This document shows, piece after piece, positions 27,681 to 37,068 of a stretch of 64,000 bases of DNA. The position numbers and the translations under genes were made by a program. Under the pieces are notes generated by a model. That model saw only the letters and a list, made by a program, of their open reading frames with translations, was not told the DNA's origin and searched no databases. Numbering within the stretch: the first letter of the stretch is position 1; each line of letters opens with the position of its first letter. The DNA comes from Legionella quinlivanii. Its GTDB lineage: Bacteria; Pseudomonadota; Gammaproteobacteria; Legionellales; Legionellaceae. The stretch spans positions 1-64,000 of the forward strand of contig NZ_MVJN01000004.1 in assembly GCF_003265995.1 (NCBI RefSeq), read 5' to 3'.

Positions 27681-28053
27681 CTTTTACCTCTTCTGATTCT
27701 TCAAAATCAAACATTAAACTGACATTGGCAATTAATGGTTTGATAACCGTATATTTAAGTTTAACCAGATAATTCCCATTACTGGGGGTAATGCTTATTT
27801 GTTCTGGTTTGATAAATCCAATGCTTTCCAAATCCAGCTGATTAACAAGCCTTGTTTTCAATACACTGACATTGGCCATAGAATCTGAACTAAATTGCGA
27901 GGGGTCCAAATTATTTAATGAAGCCAGTGACCGTTTTATTTCGTAATTTTGTATGTAGACTGGCACCACACGCATAACTAATATCCCCAGGAATACAATA
28001 ATTACAACGGTTAATAGTAAACCAATAAGCGTCATTCCTTTCTGATTGTACAT
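27667..28053 (-). CDS. DUF4845 pilin-like membrane protein
   Basis: 128 residues from the ATG at 28053 (aaggata site); the frame stays open 25 codons upstream through non-coding-looking sequence. The N terminus YNQKGMTLIGLLLTVVIIVFL resembles a prepilin leader with one membrane helix; the rest is a small periplasmic domain with RVVPVYIQNYEIKRSL, typical of DUF4845. Its position between lepB and rnc is conserved in many gammaproteobacteria, but its role is unknown. Confidence 0.85.
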   Translation of the reverse strand: MYNQKGMTLIGLLLTVVIIVFLGILVMRVVPVYIQNYEIKRSLASLNNLDPSQFSSDSMANVSVLKTRLVNQLDLESIGFIKPEQISITPSNGNYLVKLKYTVIKPLIANVSLMFDFEESEEVKVGSH

Positions 28054-28133
28054 GTCTATCCTTAGTCTATGAAAATTACTAATGGGATTAAGGGTTCCAG
28101 TTCGTGGAGCACTGCCATTAATCTGCAATTACC

Positions 28134-28162
28134 TGTAGGTTGGGCCAAGGGCCCAACCTACA
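28134..28162. repeat. Perfect 13-bp inverted repeat between lepB and DUF4845
   Basis: tgtaggttgggcc and its complement ggcccaacctaca are separated by three bases. No T-run follows on either strand, so it is more likely a short REP-type hairpin, mRNA stabiliser or processing site than an intrinsic terminator. Confidence 0.7.
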
Positions 28163-28193
28163 ATAATTCCTTAACCTAATGCATATTATAATT

Positions 28194-28949
28194 CTAATTG
28201 ACAAATCGTCCTATTTTTGACCATCGCAAACTGTCTGTTTTGCCATTCCAGCTCATCCACACCAAAAAGGCTTTGCCACGCAAATACTCATCAGACACAA
28301 ATCCCCAGAAACGACTATCGGCGCTGTCATCCCGATTGTCGCCCATCATAAAATATTGTCCTGCGGGAACGGTTACTTCAAAATCAGTAGCCGCCACATC
28401 AGGGCGAACAAATATATCGTGGCTTACACCATTCAGGTTTTCCTGGTATTTCGCTACAGCTTTTCCTGAACTCTCATCGGTAGTGTATTCAACAAAGGAT
28501 TGTTTCATTACCTTGCCGTTAATAGTTAACACTTTGTTATGGTAGCTGATTGTATCGCCCGGAACACCAATCACGCGCTTGATGTAGTCAAAGCCAGGAT
28601 TGGGTGGCCAGCGAAAAACAGCAATTTCACCGGTTTTCGGATTTGAAACAGGGATGACTTTCTTTTCCCACACGGGTATACGAAGCCCATAAGCAAACTT
28701 GTTCACGGCAAGAAAGTCGCCCACCAGTAACGTGGGCTCCAAAGAACCGGAGGGAATGCGAAATGGCTCGACTAAAAATGAGCGCAGTAACAGAACAATA
28801 AAAAAAACAGGAAAAAAAGAGCGGGAATACTCAATTATCTTATTGGGCTTTTCTCCCGCTGAGCGCTTTTTTTGCCAAAACAAAACATCCAGCAAATAAA
28901 TCAAGCCACTGATGAGAGAAAGTACAACCAGCAACAATGCAAAATTCAT
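28194..28949 (-). CDS. lepB: Signal peptidase I
   Basis: 251 residues with two N-terminal membrane segments (about 2-20 and 44-62). The catalytic serine is in RIPSGSLEPTLLVGD, where the usual Met after Ser is Leu, and the general-base lysine in FDYIKRVIGVPGD; the C-terminal GDNRDDSADSRFWGFV box is intact. It cleaves Sec and Tat signal peptides at the periplasmic face. It follows lepA by 35 bases. Confidence 0.97.
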   Translation of the reverse strand: MNFALLLVVLSLISGLIYLLDVLFWQKKRSAGEKPNKIIEYSRSFFPVFFIVLLLRSFLVEPFRIPSGSLEPTLLVGDFLAVNKFAYGLRIPVWEKKVIPVSNPKTGEIAVFRWPPNPGFDYIKRVIGVPGDTISYHNKVLTINGKVMKQSFVEYTTDESSGKAVAKYQENLNGVSHDIFVRPDVAATDFEVTVPAGQYFMMGDNRDDSADSRFWGFVSDEYLRGKAFLVWMSWNGKTDSLRWSKIGRFVN

Positions 28950-28984
28950 AGTTCAGTTCCTGCGAGATAGCTACATTTAAGGAA

Positions 28985-30790
28985 TTATTTTTTCCTGTCC
29001 GTTTGAAATACTGCCATGAATGCTTCCTGGGGAATTTCCACATGACCGACCTGTTTCATACGCTTTTTACCTGCCTTTTGCTTTTCCAGCAGTTTGCGCT
29101 TACGAGACACGTCCCCACCATAACATTTAGCAGTCACATTCTTTCTCAATGCCTTGACTGTCTGGCGGGCAATAATATGATTACCCAGAGCAGCCTGAAT
29201 TGCCACATCAAACATTTGTCTTGGAATCAACTCCCGCATTTTTTCAGCCAGGGCTTTTCCACGGCTGTAAGCAGCACTGCGATGCACAATAACTGCCAGG
29301 GCATCCACCCGCTCGCCATTGATCATAACATCCATTTTAACCAGGTCCGCCGGCTCGAATCTCAGAAAATTATAATCCAGCGAAGCATAACCACGGCTAA
29401 CTGACTTCAAGCGGTCAAAAAAGTCGGAAACTACTTCACTCATCGGTATGTCATAAGTTACAGAAACCTGACGGCCGCTATACATCATGGTAACCTGAAC
29501 ACCGCGGCGCTCGACACAAAGTGTTATCACCTGCCCCAGATAATCCTGAGGAACCAGAATGTTTGCTCTGACGATGGGTTCATACATCTGCTTGACCTGG
29601 GGAGAAGCTGGCAACTGTGATGGGTTATCAATCATCACCGTTTCACCCTTGGTCGTTTCTACCTTATAAACCACGGTCGGGGCTGTGGAAATTAAATCGA
29701 GATTATATTCACGCTCCAGACGCTCCTGAATAATCTCCATATGAAGCATGCCCAGAAACCCACAACGAAATCCAAAGCCAAGCGCTTCAGATGACTCAGG
29801 TTCATAAAAGAGAGATGCATCATTAAGACTCAGTTTGGCGAGTGCTTCGCGAAAGGCCTCAAAATCATCGGCACTGATCGGGAAAAGCCCTGCATAAACC
29901 TGCGGCTTCACGCGCTGGAAACCAGGCAAAGGTTCTATCGCCGCATTCTTTTCCAAAGTTAAAGTATCCCCTACAGGGGCGCCCTGGATTTCTTTAATTC
30001 CAGCGACTACATAACCTACTTCACCAGCCTGCAGCACATCCACCTTGGTGCGTTTAGGTGTGAAAATACCTACCTGATCAACTTCATAGCTGCGCCCGGT
30101 TGACATGATTTTCAGCTTATCGCCCTTGCGTAAGCTTCCATTGACGATTCGCACCAAAGACACCACGCCAAGATAACTGTCAAACCAGGAGTCAATGATC
30201 AAGGCTTGCAGAGGCGCATCGATCTCGCCAGTGGGAGGCGGTATATGATTGACAAGCGCTTCCAGAACTTCTTCAACGCCCAGGCCGCTTTTGGCACTGG
30301 CATGGATGGCATGATGAGCTTCCAGACCAATAATATCTTCAATTTCAGCAATGACACGTTCCGGCTCAGCCTGAGGCAAGTCGATTTTATTCAAAACCGG
30401 CAAAACTTCGAGTTCCTGATCAATAGCGGTATAACAGACGGCAACCGTCTGAGCCTCAACACCCTGTGCGGCATCGACCACCAGGATTGCGCCCTCACAG
30501 GCAGCCAGGGATCGCGATACCTCATAACTGAAGTCGACATGGCCCGGCGTGTCAATAAAATTAAGAAGATAGGTTTTGCCGTCACGCGCCTTGTAATTCA
30601 GGGACACGCTCTGAGCTTTGATAGTAATGCCGCGCTCACGCTCGATATCCATCGAGTCAAGCACCTGCTCTGCCATTTCACGGTCGCTAAGTCCGCCGCA
30701 AATTTGAATAAATCGATCAGCCAGGGTTGATTTACCATGATCGATGTGGGCAATAATTGAGAAATTACGAATTCGGGATAGGTCGCTCAA
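28985..30790 (-). CDS. lepA: Elongation factor 4 (LepA GTPase)
   Basis: 601 residues. G1 AHIDHGKST (about residue 14), G2 RGITIKAQ, G3 DTPGHVDF (about 78) and G4 NKIDLPQA (about 132) are intact, as are the EF4-specific [14 protein letters not shown] segment and the C-terminal KQAGKKRMK-type basic tail. Ribosome-associated back-translocase. First gene of the lepA-lepB-DUF4845-rnc operon. Confidence 0.98.
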   Translation of the reverse strand: MSDLSRIRNFSIIAHIDHGKSTLADRFIQICGGLSDREMAEQVLDSMDIERERGITIKAQSVSLNYKARDGKTYLLNFIDTPGHVDFSYEVSRSLAACEGAILVVDAAQGVEAQTVAVCYTAIDQELEVLPVLNKIDLPQAEPERVIAEIEDIIGLEAHHAIHASAKSGLGVEEVLEALVNHIPPPTGEIDAPLQALIIDSWFDSYLGVVSLVRIVNGSLRKGDKLKIMSTGRSYEVDQVGIFTPKRTKVDVLQAGEVGYVVAGIKEIQGAPVGDTLTLEKNAAIEPLPGFQRVKPQVYAGLFPISADDFEAFREALAKLSLNDASLFYEPESSEALGFGFRCGFLGMLHMEIIQERLEREYNLDLISTAPTVVYKVETTKGETVMIDNPSQLPASPQVKQMYEPIVRANILVPQDYLGQVITLCVERRGVQVTMMYSGRQVSVTYDIPMSEVVSDFFDRLKSVSRGYASLDYNFLRFEPADLVKMDVMINGERVDALAVIVHRSAAYSRGKALAEKMRELIPRQMFDVAIQAALGNHIIARQTVKALRKNVTAKCYGGDVSRKRKLLEKQKAGKKRMKQVGHVEIPQEAFMAVFQTDRKK

Positions 30791-30982
30791 CTCTAAAAAC
30801 CTGTTGCTAAAAGCGCTTATTCTAGCTTAATAATCACTGAGCAGAAAGCTTTTAATGTAATGACCTGTAAAAACTATTATGTCGCAGTCTGGCAACCACC
30901 TGAGATAACCGCACCAGTCCTCTTCACAATAGTCGTTTACTTGACTACAATGGGTCATTTTGTTCAACCGACAGGACATCCG

Positions 30983-32002
30983 ATGCGACGACTCATTGCA
31001 ATTGGCTTTGCTTTCTTCACCATTCTTTATTCTTCTTTCGGTCTCGCCGACGCCAGTTTCACCCAGAGAAAAGACGTCAAAGCGTTTATTGATACGATGG
31101 TAAAAAAACATAATTTTGACAAAATTGAATTACTCGCGGTAATGAGTGATGTCAAACTGCAGCCTCAAATTATCGAATCAATGGAAAAACCTTATGAAAA
31201 GAAAACCTGGGATGTGTATAAACAATTGTTTTTGACGCCACAGCGTGTTGAAGGCGGTATTGATTTCTGGAGAAAAAACCAGAAAGCCTTGAGTAAGGCT
31301 GAGGCAAAATATCATGTGCCGGCCAATATTATCGTTGCAATCATCGGTATTGAGACTTTATACGGTAAAAATCAGGGCAATTACCGCGTTCTCGATGCGC
31401 TTTCAACCTTAGCCTTTAATTATCCAAAACGCTCTGAGTTTTTTACCAAAGAGCTTGGCGAATATCTGCTGCTTTGCCGTGAACACCACGTCTCCCCTAC
31501 TCAATACATGGGCTCTTATGCCGGTGCGATGGGTAAACCACAGTTTATGCCCAGCAGCTACCGTTATTATGCCGCAGACTTCACTGGCAACCCTAAAAAG
31601 GATCTGATGAATGATGATGATGCTGTAATTGCCAGCGTTGCCAATTATTTTCACAAACATGGATGGACCTTTAATCAGGGAATCGCTCAGCCGGCCCAAA
31701 TTACCGGTTCAGCCTACAAACGCATTAATACCTCCTATAAAACAGCTGCATATAAAACCAGTCAATTACGGGCAGCAGGAATTAAGCCGGTAACCGCTTC
31801 CTTCCATGTGCCTAAAAAAGCAGGGCTGATTGAGCTCATTACCCAGGAAGGTCCTGAATACTGGTTAGCTTATCCAAATTTTTATGTGATAACCCGTTAT
31901 AATAGCAGCCCACAGTATGCGCTGGCCGTTTATTTGTTAGCCCAGCAATTGAAAAATCAGTGGGCTGAGGCAAATGTTTCCAAACAATATGCGTACGCAT
32001 AA
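30983..32002 (+). CDS. mltB: Lytic murein transglycosylase B
   Basis: 339 residues from ATG 30983 (caggaca upstream); the frame extends farther upstream but the signal peptide RRLIAIGFAFFTILYSSFGLADA begins here. The catalytic Glu is in IVAIIGIETLYGKNQGNY (about residue 143) and the family motif GSYAGAMGKPQFMPSSYR follows. Cleaves peptidoglycan glycan strands, forming 1,6-anhydromuramic ends. There is no lipobox, so it is probably soluble periplasmic. Encoded just before gspL, with 26 bases between. Confidence 0.93.
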   Translation: MRRLIAIGFAFFTILYSSFGLADASFTQRKDVKAFIDTMVKKHNFDKIELLAVMSDVKLQPQIIESMEKPYEKKTWDVYKQLFLTPQRVEGGIDFWRKNQKALSKAEAKYHVPANIIVAIIGIETLYGKNQGNYRVLDALSTLAFNYPKRSEFFTKELGEYLLLCREHHVSPTQYMGSYAGAMGKPQFMPSSYRYYAADFTGNPKKDLMNDDDAVIASVANYFHKHGWTFNQGIAQPAQITGSAYKRINTSYKTAAYKTSQLRAAGIKPVTASFHVPKKAGLIELITQEGPEYWLAYPNFYVITRYNSSPQYALAVYLLAQQLKNQWAEANVSKQYAYA

Positions 32003-32028
32003 AGTTAATTCAGTAGAAGGATTTACAT

Positions 32029-33180
32029 TTGGCAACCTGTTTTGTTTTTATCAAGTCTCTGACTGACGACAGCTTCTTATCAGTAAGCCTGGATCAGAAC
32101 CAACAGGTTGTTCAGCCTTTAGCAAAACGAAAGGCTGAAGAACTCAGACAGATTCAAATCAATCATCGTACCTGCATTGTGGTTTCTGGCGAACACTTTG
32201 CCTTTCACCGCCTTGAATTGCCCTGGCTGGGAGAAAAAAAAGCCCGTATTGCTATCCCCTACGCACTTGAAGACAAGTTCGCAGAAAATGTGGACGAACT
32301 TCATTTCGCGTTTAATCGCCAATATTACCAACAGGGTCATTATCTTGTAGCAGCCTGCAAAAAAGAGTTTTTGCAGCAACTGCTTCTACTTCTCAAAGAC
32401 AATGACATTCACCTGGATATTCTTACTGTCGATTGGTTCGCTCTCGAGAATAAAGAGATTTGTGTCGCAGAAGATAGTTTGCTTATTCATGATGAGACAT
32501 TCTGCGGAGTATTAAACCCGCCGCTTACTGATTTATTCTTGAAAAAAGCAAGCCCGGAACATCGGCTCTTTGTTTTTAAGGAAAGCATGGCGCTTCCAGC
32601 GCATTTAGTGGCCCAAGTAATTCATGAAGAGAATTTATATCTCTGGCTGGCAAAACGTCTTCTGGTTGGTCATCCTATGAATATGGCACAGGGTCAATTT
32701 CTGGCAAGCAGCGAAACTGCGGGAAAGAAACGATGGATAGTCGCAGCTGTTGCGATGGCCGCTTTGTGGTTGGTTAGCAATCTTTCGAGCACAATATGGC
32801 AAAATTACCGGCTCAATCAGCAAATAGATGAAACGGACAAGCAAATTGCCGTCATTTACAAGCAGTTTTTCCCTCAGGCGCAACAGGTTATCAGCCCGAG
32901 ATTTCGTATTGAGCAATTGTTAAAAACGAAAGGGAATGACAGCGAGAACCCCTTCTGGGTATTGCTAAATCAACTCTCAAAAACACTGGATACAAGCGAT
33001 GTGACTGTTGAACAACTTCGTTATCAGAATCATGTTTTGCAGGTGACTGTGATTGGTAAGGATTTCGCAAGCGTTGAAAAAGTGGAGAATCAGTTACAAA
33101 AACTGAATGTCAAAGTAAAGCAAACGCAGGCATCAACCAGAGAGCAGCAAGTCGCGAGTACCCTGGAGCTTAGCTTATGA
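32029..33180 (+). CDS. gspL: Type II secretion system protein L
   Basis: 383 residues. The cytoplasmic actin-like domain (about 1-230) contains FHRLELPWLGEKKARIAIPY; one membrane helix (about 238-258, RWIVAAVAMAALWLVS) is followed by a periplasmic ferredoxin-like domain. It links the GspE ATPase to GspF and GspM at the inner membrane. The start is TTG with agaagg upstream. It overlaps gspM by four bases. In Legionella (lspL, lspM) the pair is unlinked from the main lsp clusters, as here. Confidence 0.85.
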   Translation: MATCFVFIKSLTDDSFLSVSLDQNQQVVQPLAKRKAEELRQIQINHRTCIVVSGEHFAFHRLELPWLGEKKARIAIPYALEDKFAENVDELHFAFNRQYYQQGHYLVAACKKEFLQQLLLLLKDNDIHLDILTVDWFALENKEICVAEDSLLIHDETFCGVLNPPLTDLFLKKASPEHRLFVFKESMALPAHLVAQVIHEENLYLWLAKRLLVGHPMNMAQGQFLASSETAGKKRWIVAAVAMAALWLVSNLSSTIWQNYRLNQQIDETDKQIAVIYKQFFPQAQQVISPRFRIEQLLKTKGNDSENPFWVLLNQLSKTLDTSDVTVEQLRYQNHVLQVTVIGKDFASVEKVENQLQKLNVKVKQTQASTREQQVASTLELSL

Positions 33181-33647
33181 TGAATTTCTGGCAAAATTTA
33201 AGTGAACGGGATCGTCTGACTCTAAGTATTGGTCTCGTGTTCACCGTTGCTTACCTCTTTTATTTACTGATTTACTCCCCGCTTAATACCGCTGTAGTCA
33301 GTAAAACCAATCAATTAGAGGATAAACAGAAAACACTTGTGTGGATGAAGCAAATTAATCAGCGTCCTCGTAACAGTAAAGAACCGGAAATGATTAATAA
33401 CGGGCGATTATTGTCGATCATCTCAACGCAATTAAGTAATACCCCTTTCAAAACATTCGCTTATCAACTGCAGCAAACAGGTCCCGGGGATATACAGATT
33501 AGTTATGATAAAGTGCCTTACACACAATTTTTACAATGGTTATGGCAATTGAATACCGATTATGCGGTCATCTTAAAGCAACTTTCGATAGATAAAACAG
33601 AAACAGCAGGCGTGGTGAAGCTGACAATCACTCTTTCGGCAAAATAA
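33177..33647 (+). CDS. gspM: Type II secretion system protein M
   Basis: 156 residues with a short cytoplasmic N terminus (WQNLSERDRLTLS), one membrane helix (about 17-35) and a periplasmic domain, the GspM layout. The ATG overlaps the gspL stop. Partner of GspL in the inner-membrane platform. Confidence 0.82.
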   Translation: MMNFWQNLSERDRLTLSIGLVFTVAYLFYLLIYSPLNTAVVSKTNQLEDKQKTLVWMKQINQRPRNSKEPEMINNGRLLSIISTQLSNTPFKTFAYQLQQTGPGDIQISYDKVPYTQFLQWLWQLNTDYAVILKQLSIDKTETAGVVKLTITLSAK

Positions 33648-33677
33648 ATTGCTACGGAAATTTTCTTTACGAATCAA

Positions 33678-33700
33678 CCCTCTCCCAACTCGAGAGAGGG
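33678..33700. terminator. Probable bidirectional terminator between gspM and the SPOR gene
   Basis: ccctctc (33678-33684) and gagaggg (33694-33700) form a GC-rich stem with a 9-base loop between two convergent genes. A short T-rich tract (attttctct) follows on the plus strand. Confidence 0.5.
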
Positions 33701-33708
33701 GATTTTCT

Positions 33709-34248
33709 CTATTCTGCGGTACCCTGAACACTTCCCCAGTTCCTGACCCCCGCCCCTTGTTTCACATTCTCAGGCAGTGCGTTTAAAGCTTTCTCGGCTT
33801 CTTCCTGGGTATTATAGGTTCCATAGACCCCTTTATAGTAAGTTTTACCATCCCGATAATATTTTATTTGAGCGGTTCGGTCCGTTTTAGGCGTTTTATA
33901 CAATTTACCAGCCACCTGAGAGGCTTTTTCACCATCAGCAATTTCTATAGTGTAACCCTGGGGATTTTGATTATTAACCCAGTTTCTATCCTGATCTTTA
34001 TGAGACACAGGGCGGTTATTGCCTCCTGTATAATACGAATCAGGAACGGTAGCCTGGCTTGGTGGATAATAACCCTGATTATTGCCATAATTTCCATAAT
34101 CAACCGCCCCAACCCCATGACCGTAGTATTGCATATTTTCATAGTTATACGTTTCATAGGTGGAATAGCTAGTGCTTGGATTATTCATCGTACAAGAAGA
34201 CAAGTGAACTACGGCTATCGCTATTGAAGCTATTTTTAAGGTATTCAT
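33709..34248 (-). CDS. SPOR-domain lipoprotein
   Basis: 179 residues. The N terminus ends in the lipobox LSSC (Cys at about 19), followed by a Tyr/Asn/Gly-rich flexible region (about 25-85) and a C-terminal SPOR-like domain from NPQGYTIEIADGEKASQVAG to the end, with the YYKGVYGTYNTQEEAEKAL element. SPOR domains bind denuded glycan at division septa. The linker is unusually rich in tyrosine. Convergent with gspM. Confidence 0.78.
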   Translation of the reverse strand: MNTLKIASIAIAVVHLSSCTMNNPSTSYSTYETYNYENMQYYGHGVGAVDYGNYGNNQGYYPPSQATVPDSYYTGGNNRPVSHKDQDRNWVNNQNPQGYTIEIADGEKASQVAGKLYKTPKTDRTAQIKYYRDGKTYYKGVYGTYNTQEEAEKALNALPENVKQGAGVRNWGSVQGTAE

Positions 34249-34372
34249 GCAGGCTCCTTTTTTATTCTTATTGGAGTTTCATACCCTTGTTAGCTGCAGT
34301 TTTAAAAAAAACTTTAGTTATTTCTGATACCATGATGAAATAATACCCATATCAGTATCGAGGTTATTACCC

Positions 34373-35695
34373 ATGTGGACTCACAGACGCTCCGGCCTAA
34401 ATCACCAACGCGGCGTTCAGGATCATCGCAGCCCCTATGAGCGCGACCAAACGCGTGTCATTCATTGCCCCGCTTTTCGACGTTTGCAGCGTAAAACACA
34501 GATTCTGGGAACGGATGAAGGTGATTTCCATCGCACTCGTCTGACTCATTCACTTGAAGTGGCATCCATTGGCAGAAGCATCGCACGAAATCTTATTGTG
34601 AATCATCAGGAAAGTATTCTCTCTGGTTTACTTCCCAGTGAAGATTTAATCAGCAGCATCTGTTTATTACATGATATCGGCCACCCTCCTTTCGGTCATG
34701 GAGGTGAAGTGGCATTAAATTATATGATGCGTGAACATGGTGGTTTTGAAGGCAATGGCCAGACGCTGCGGCTTTTAACCAAACTGGAAAATAGTTATGG
34801 CGCCTATGGACTCGATTTAACACGGCGCACATTGCTAGGGGTTCTGAAGTATCCTGTCCCCAGAAGCCGAGTGATCTGCCTGGGCAAACAGGAAGCAGTC
34901 AACACTCTGCACAAAACAATCCGCATCAATGACTGGCTTCCTCCCAAGGCTTATTTTAACTGTGAACAGGCAGAAGTTGACTGGTTACTTGCGCCGTTTA
35001 GTGAAGGCGATCGATCACTTTTTCAATCGCTTCGTAAACCTCCAACACAAAACGAGCATGGAAAGTCCGCCTTTCATAGCTTCGATTGTTCCATTATGGA
35101 TGTCGCTGATGATATCGGCTATGGAGTACATGATCTGGAAGATGCAATTCACTTACGCCTGATTACTCGTGACAAGATTGATAATGCCGGCTTTCATAGC
35201 CTTATCGACAGCACCCCGCTTGGCCAGCAGCGCGGCGCTCTGCTCAATCATTTATTTTCAAGTCAGCTTTTCGAGCGCAAACAGGCCATTGGTGAAATGG
35301 TGAATTATCTGATTACAGCCACTCAGATTGAAACCACTGACGCCAATTTTGAAAACCCTTTACTAAAATATAATATTAATCTCTTACCTGAAGCAGGCCG
35401 TTTACTTGACTATCTGAAAAATTGTGTTTATCAGCACGTCATTGATTCTCAGGAAGCCAGAACCTTTGAATACGGCGGGCAAACAGTAGTTCTTCGTCTG
35501 TTTGAGGCCATCAGCTCAAACCCGACCAGTTTACTGGACACCAAAAATCGACAGCTTTATAACGAGGCCTCTTCAGACGATGAAGCGATGCGTGTAGTCT
35601 GTGATTATATTGCCAATATGACTGATGAATATGCCTACCGCATGCATGAGCGCTTATTCGGATTTAATACGCGTACAATCTTTGAACGGCTTTAG
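34373..35695 (+). CDS. dgt: Deoxyguanosinetriphosphate triphosphohydrolase-like protein
   Basis: 440 residues, HD-domain dNTPase of the Dgt family. Metal ligands are visible in RTRLTHSLEVASIGRSIA (His), LHDIGHPPFGHGGE (His-Asp) and CSIMDVADDIGYGVHDLEDA (Asp); the leading RSPYERDQTRVIHCPAFRRLQRKTQ matches the family. It hydrolyses dNTPs to deoxynucleosides and tripolyphosphate. It stands alone on the plus strand. Confidence 0.93.
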   Translation: MWTHRRSGLNHQRGVQDHRSPYERDQTRVIHCPAFRRLQRKTQILGTDEGDFHRTRLTHSLEVASIGRSIARNLIVNHQESILSGLLPSEDLISSICLLHDIGHPPFGHGGEVALNYMMREHGGFEGNGQTLRLLTKLENSYGAYGLDLTRRTLLGVLKYPVPRSRVICLGKQEAVNTLHKTIRINDWLPPKAYFNCEQAEVDWLLAPFSEGDRSLFQSLRKPPTQNEHGKSAFHSFDCSIMDVADDIGYGVHDLEDAIHLRLITRDKIDNAGFHSLIDSTPLGQQRGALLNHLFSSQLFERKQAIGEMVNYLITATQIETTDANFENPLLKYNINLLPEAGRLLDYLKNCVYQHVIDSQEARTFEYGGQTVVLRLFEAISSNPTSLLDTKNRQLYNEASSDDEAMRVVCDYIANMTDEYAYRMHERLFGFNTRTIFERL

Positions 35696-35818
35696 ATGCA
35701 CTATCCCGAAAGTCAATTAAGATCAAGCTGTTGCTTAATTCTCCCTTAAGAAACCTGTCATAAATCCTTAATAATTAACGATTAGAATAATAATTAATAC
35801 CAACACTTGAGATAATAA

Positions 35819-36841
35819 ATGACTAAAAAAGTGGCTTTAGTGGATATTGACGGTTGTCTAATTCAGGACGGCAAGCTGAATCTTGCCCTGGCAGAAAAAT
35901 TAAAAGCCTATGATGAAGTCATCCTGTTTACTCAGAGAAGTAAGTATATCCAGACAATACAGGCTAATATATGGCGTGGTGGGGATCCCGTCACTGAGAA
36001 TGATATTTTAGTAACGCCTGATGCTGTTGACAAATTAAGTGCTTTATTAGGTAAACAGGTCAAGGTGTCTACCTCCGTGGATCGTTTTTTTAACAGTCCG
36101 CTATCCTATTATGAAACTGAACTGAAGCCTTTCGAGCAAAACCTTAAAAAAGCATTAATAGAACAGGGTGAAGACTTGAATTTAGCTCCTTTCAGAGAAG
36201 TGGTCACTCAGGAAGAGGCTGTTCTAAGGCAGTTACTGGCTCAGCCTCCTGAGGTGAATGCTGCAGATTTTTATCCAAAAGGAAAAGTCGAACAATTCGT
36301 CACTTTAACTGGTGCATTACCCACAATTTTGAAGACTGACGAAGAAATCGAAGTGGATTTTTTTGATGATCATCCTGATAATCTTCAGGAAATCATAGAC
36401 CATCCACACCTTCCGATTAAGCCTAATTGCTTTGTTGTCGCAAATCATCATGTAAGCACTCTCTCCAGTTTCAATAAGCATCAATCAAACAATACAAGCC
36501 GTACAGAAGCTGTGATCAGAGGAGAATTTTCGGACATCATCAATAATCTTCAAAGTTATAAACAGGCTCGAGCTGATGAATGGAAAAAATCAGGCTCAGA
36601 GTACGGTTCCAACTGGGCGAGAATCTTCAAGCATGAAGTAGGCAGTGCTCGCAACAAAATCAGTGCTGTAGACAAAGCAATCCAGATACTTAGCGGTGTA
36701 GAGGGTGTTGAAGTCTCAGCCGGCGAATTGAAAGCCCTGAAAGATGGGCGGGTAAAAGAATACCTTGGTGACAAAATTAGTTTGATTGAAAGCTATATCA
36801 ATGAGCAGCAAAACGCTAATACCCGTGGCTTAAGCCAATAA
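35819..36841 (+). CDS. HAD-fold protein with helical tail, candidate effector
   Basis: 340 residues. HAD motif I is VALVDIDGCLI (Asp9 nucleophile, Asp11), motif II is Thr38 in ILFTQRS, a basic motif III candidate is PKGK (about 153-156), and motif IV is FFDDHPDNL (Asp183, Asp184). The catalytic set is complete, so phosphatase or phosphotransferase activity is plausible. Residues about 195-340 are a polar helical region with VIRGEFSDIINNLQSYKQ; the C terminus NEQQNANTRGLSQ is polar. No signal peptide. The combination is typical of Legionella effector candidates but substrate and secretion are unknown. Confidence 0.62.
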   Translation: MTKKVALVDIDGCLIQDGKLNLALAEKLKAYDEVILFTQRSKYIQTIQANIWRGGDPVTENDILVTPDAVDKLSALLGKQVKVSTSVDRFFNSPLSYYETELKPFEQNLKKALIEQGEDLNLAPFREVVTQEEAVLRQLLAQPPEVNAADFYPKGKVEQFVTLTGALPTILKTDEEIEVDFFDDHPDNLQEIIDHPHLPIKPNCFVVANHHVSTLSSFNKHQSNNTSRTEAVIRGEFSDIINNLQSYKQARADEWKKSGSEYGSNWARIFKHEVGSARNKISAVDKAIQILSGVEGVEVSAGELKALKDGRVKEYLGDKISLIESYINEQQNANTRGLSQ

Positions 36842-36850
36842 TTTTTCCCG

Positions 36851-36969
36851 TCCAACTCTTAGGCCGGCCTGTAACGGCTTGTTGATAGATAAGGACTGAT
36901 TTTCCGGAGGTTCCGAGGTCTCCGGAAACCTTAGATATCTGCGACTCGTGGACTAAGAGTTGGTTTTTT
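36851..36969 (+). ncRNA. Candidate structured RNA or extended terminator between the HAD gene and gdh
   Basis: An 11-bp closing stem, ccaactcttag (36852-36862) with ctaagagttgg (36953-36963), encloses about 90 bases and is followed at once by six T (36964-36969). Inside is a second stem, ttccggag with ctccggaa (about 36902-36923), and a small gccg/cggc hairpin. The arrangement fits a terminated small RNA of about 120 nt or an elaborate terminator of the HAD gene. It matches no RNA family I know (not SRP RNA, tmRNA or RNase P). Confidence 0.4.
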
Positions 36970-37068
36970 ATACATTTTTCCAATTCAGACTATACTACTA
37001 TAAAAACATAATGGGATTTATCGAACGATTCCGTTTCGTGCTATCTCGCTTTCAATAAGGACCATAAC

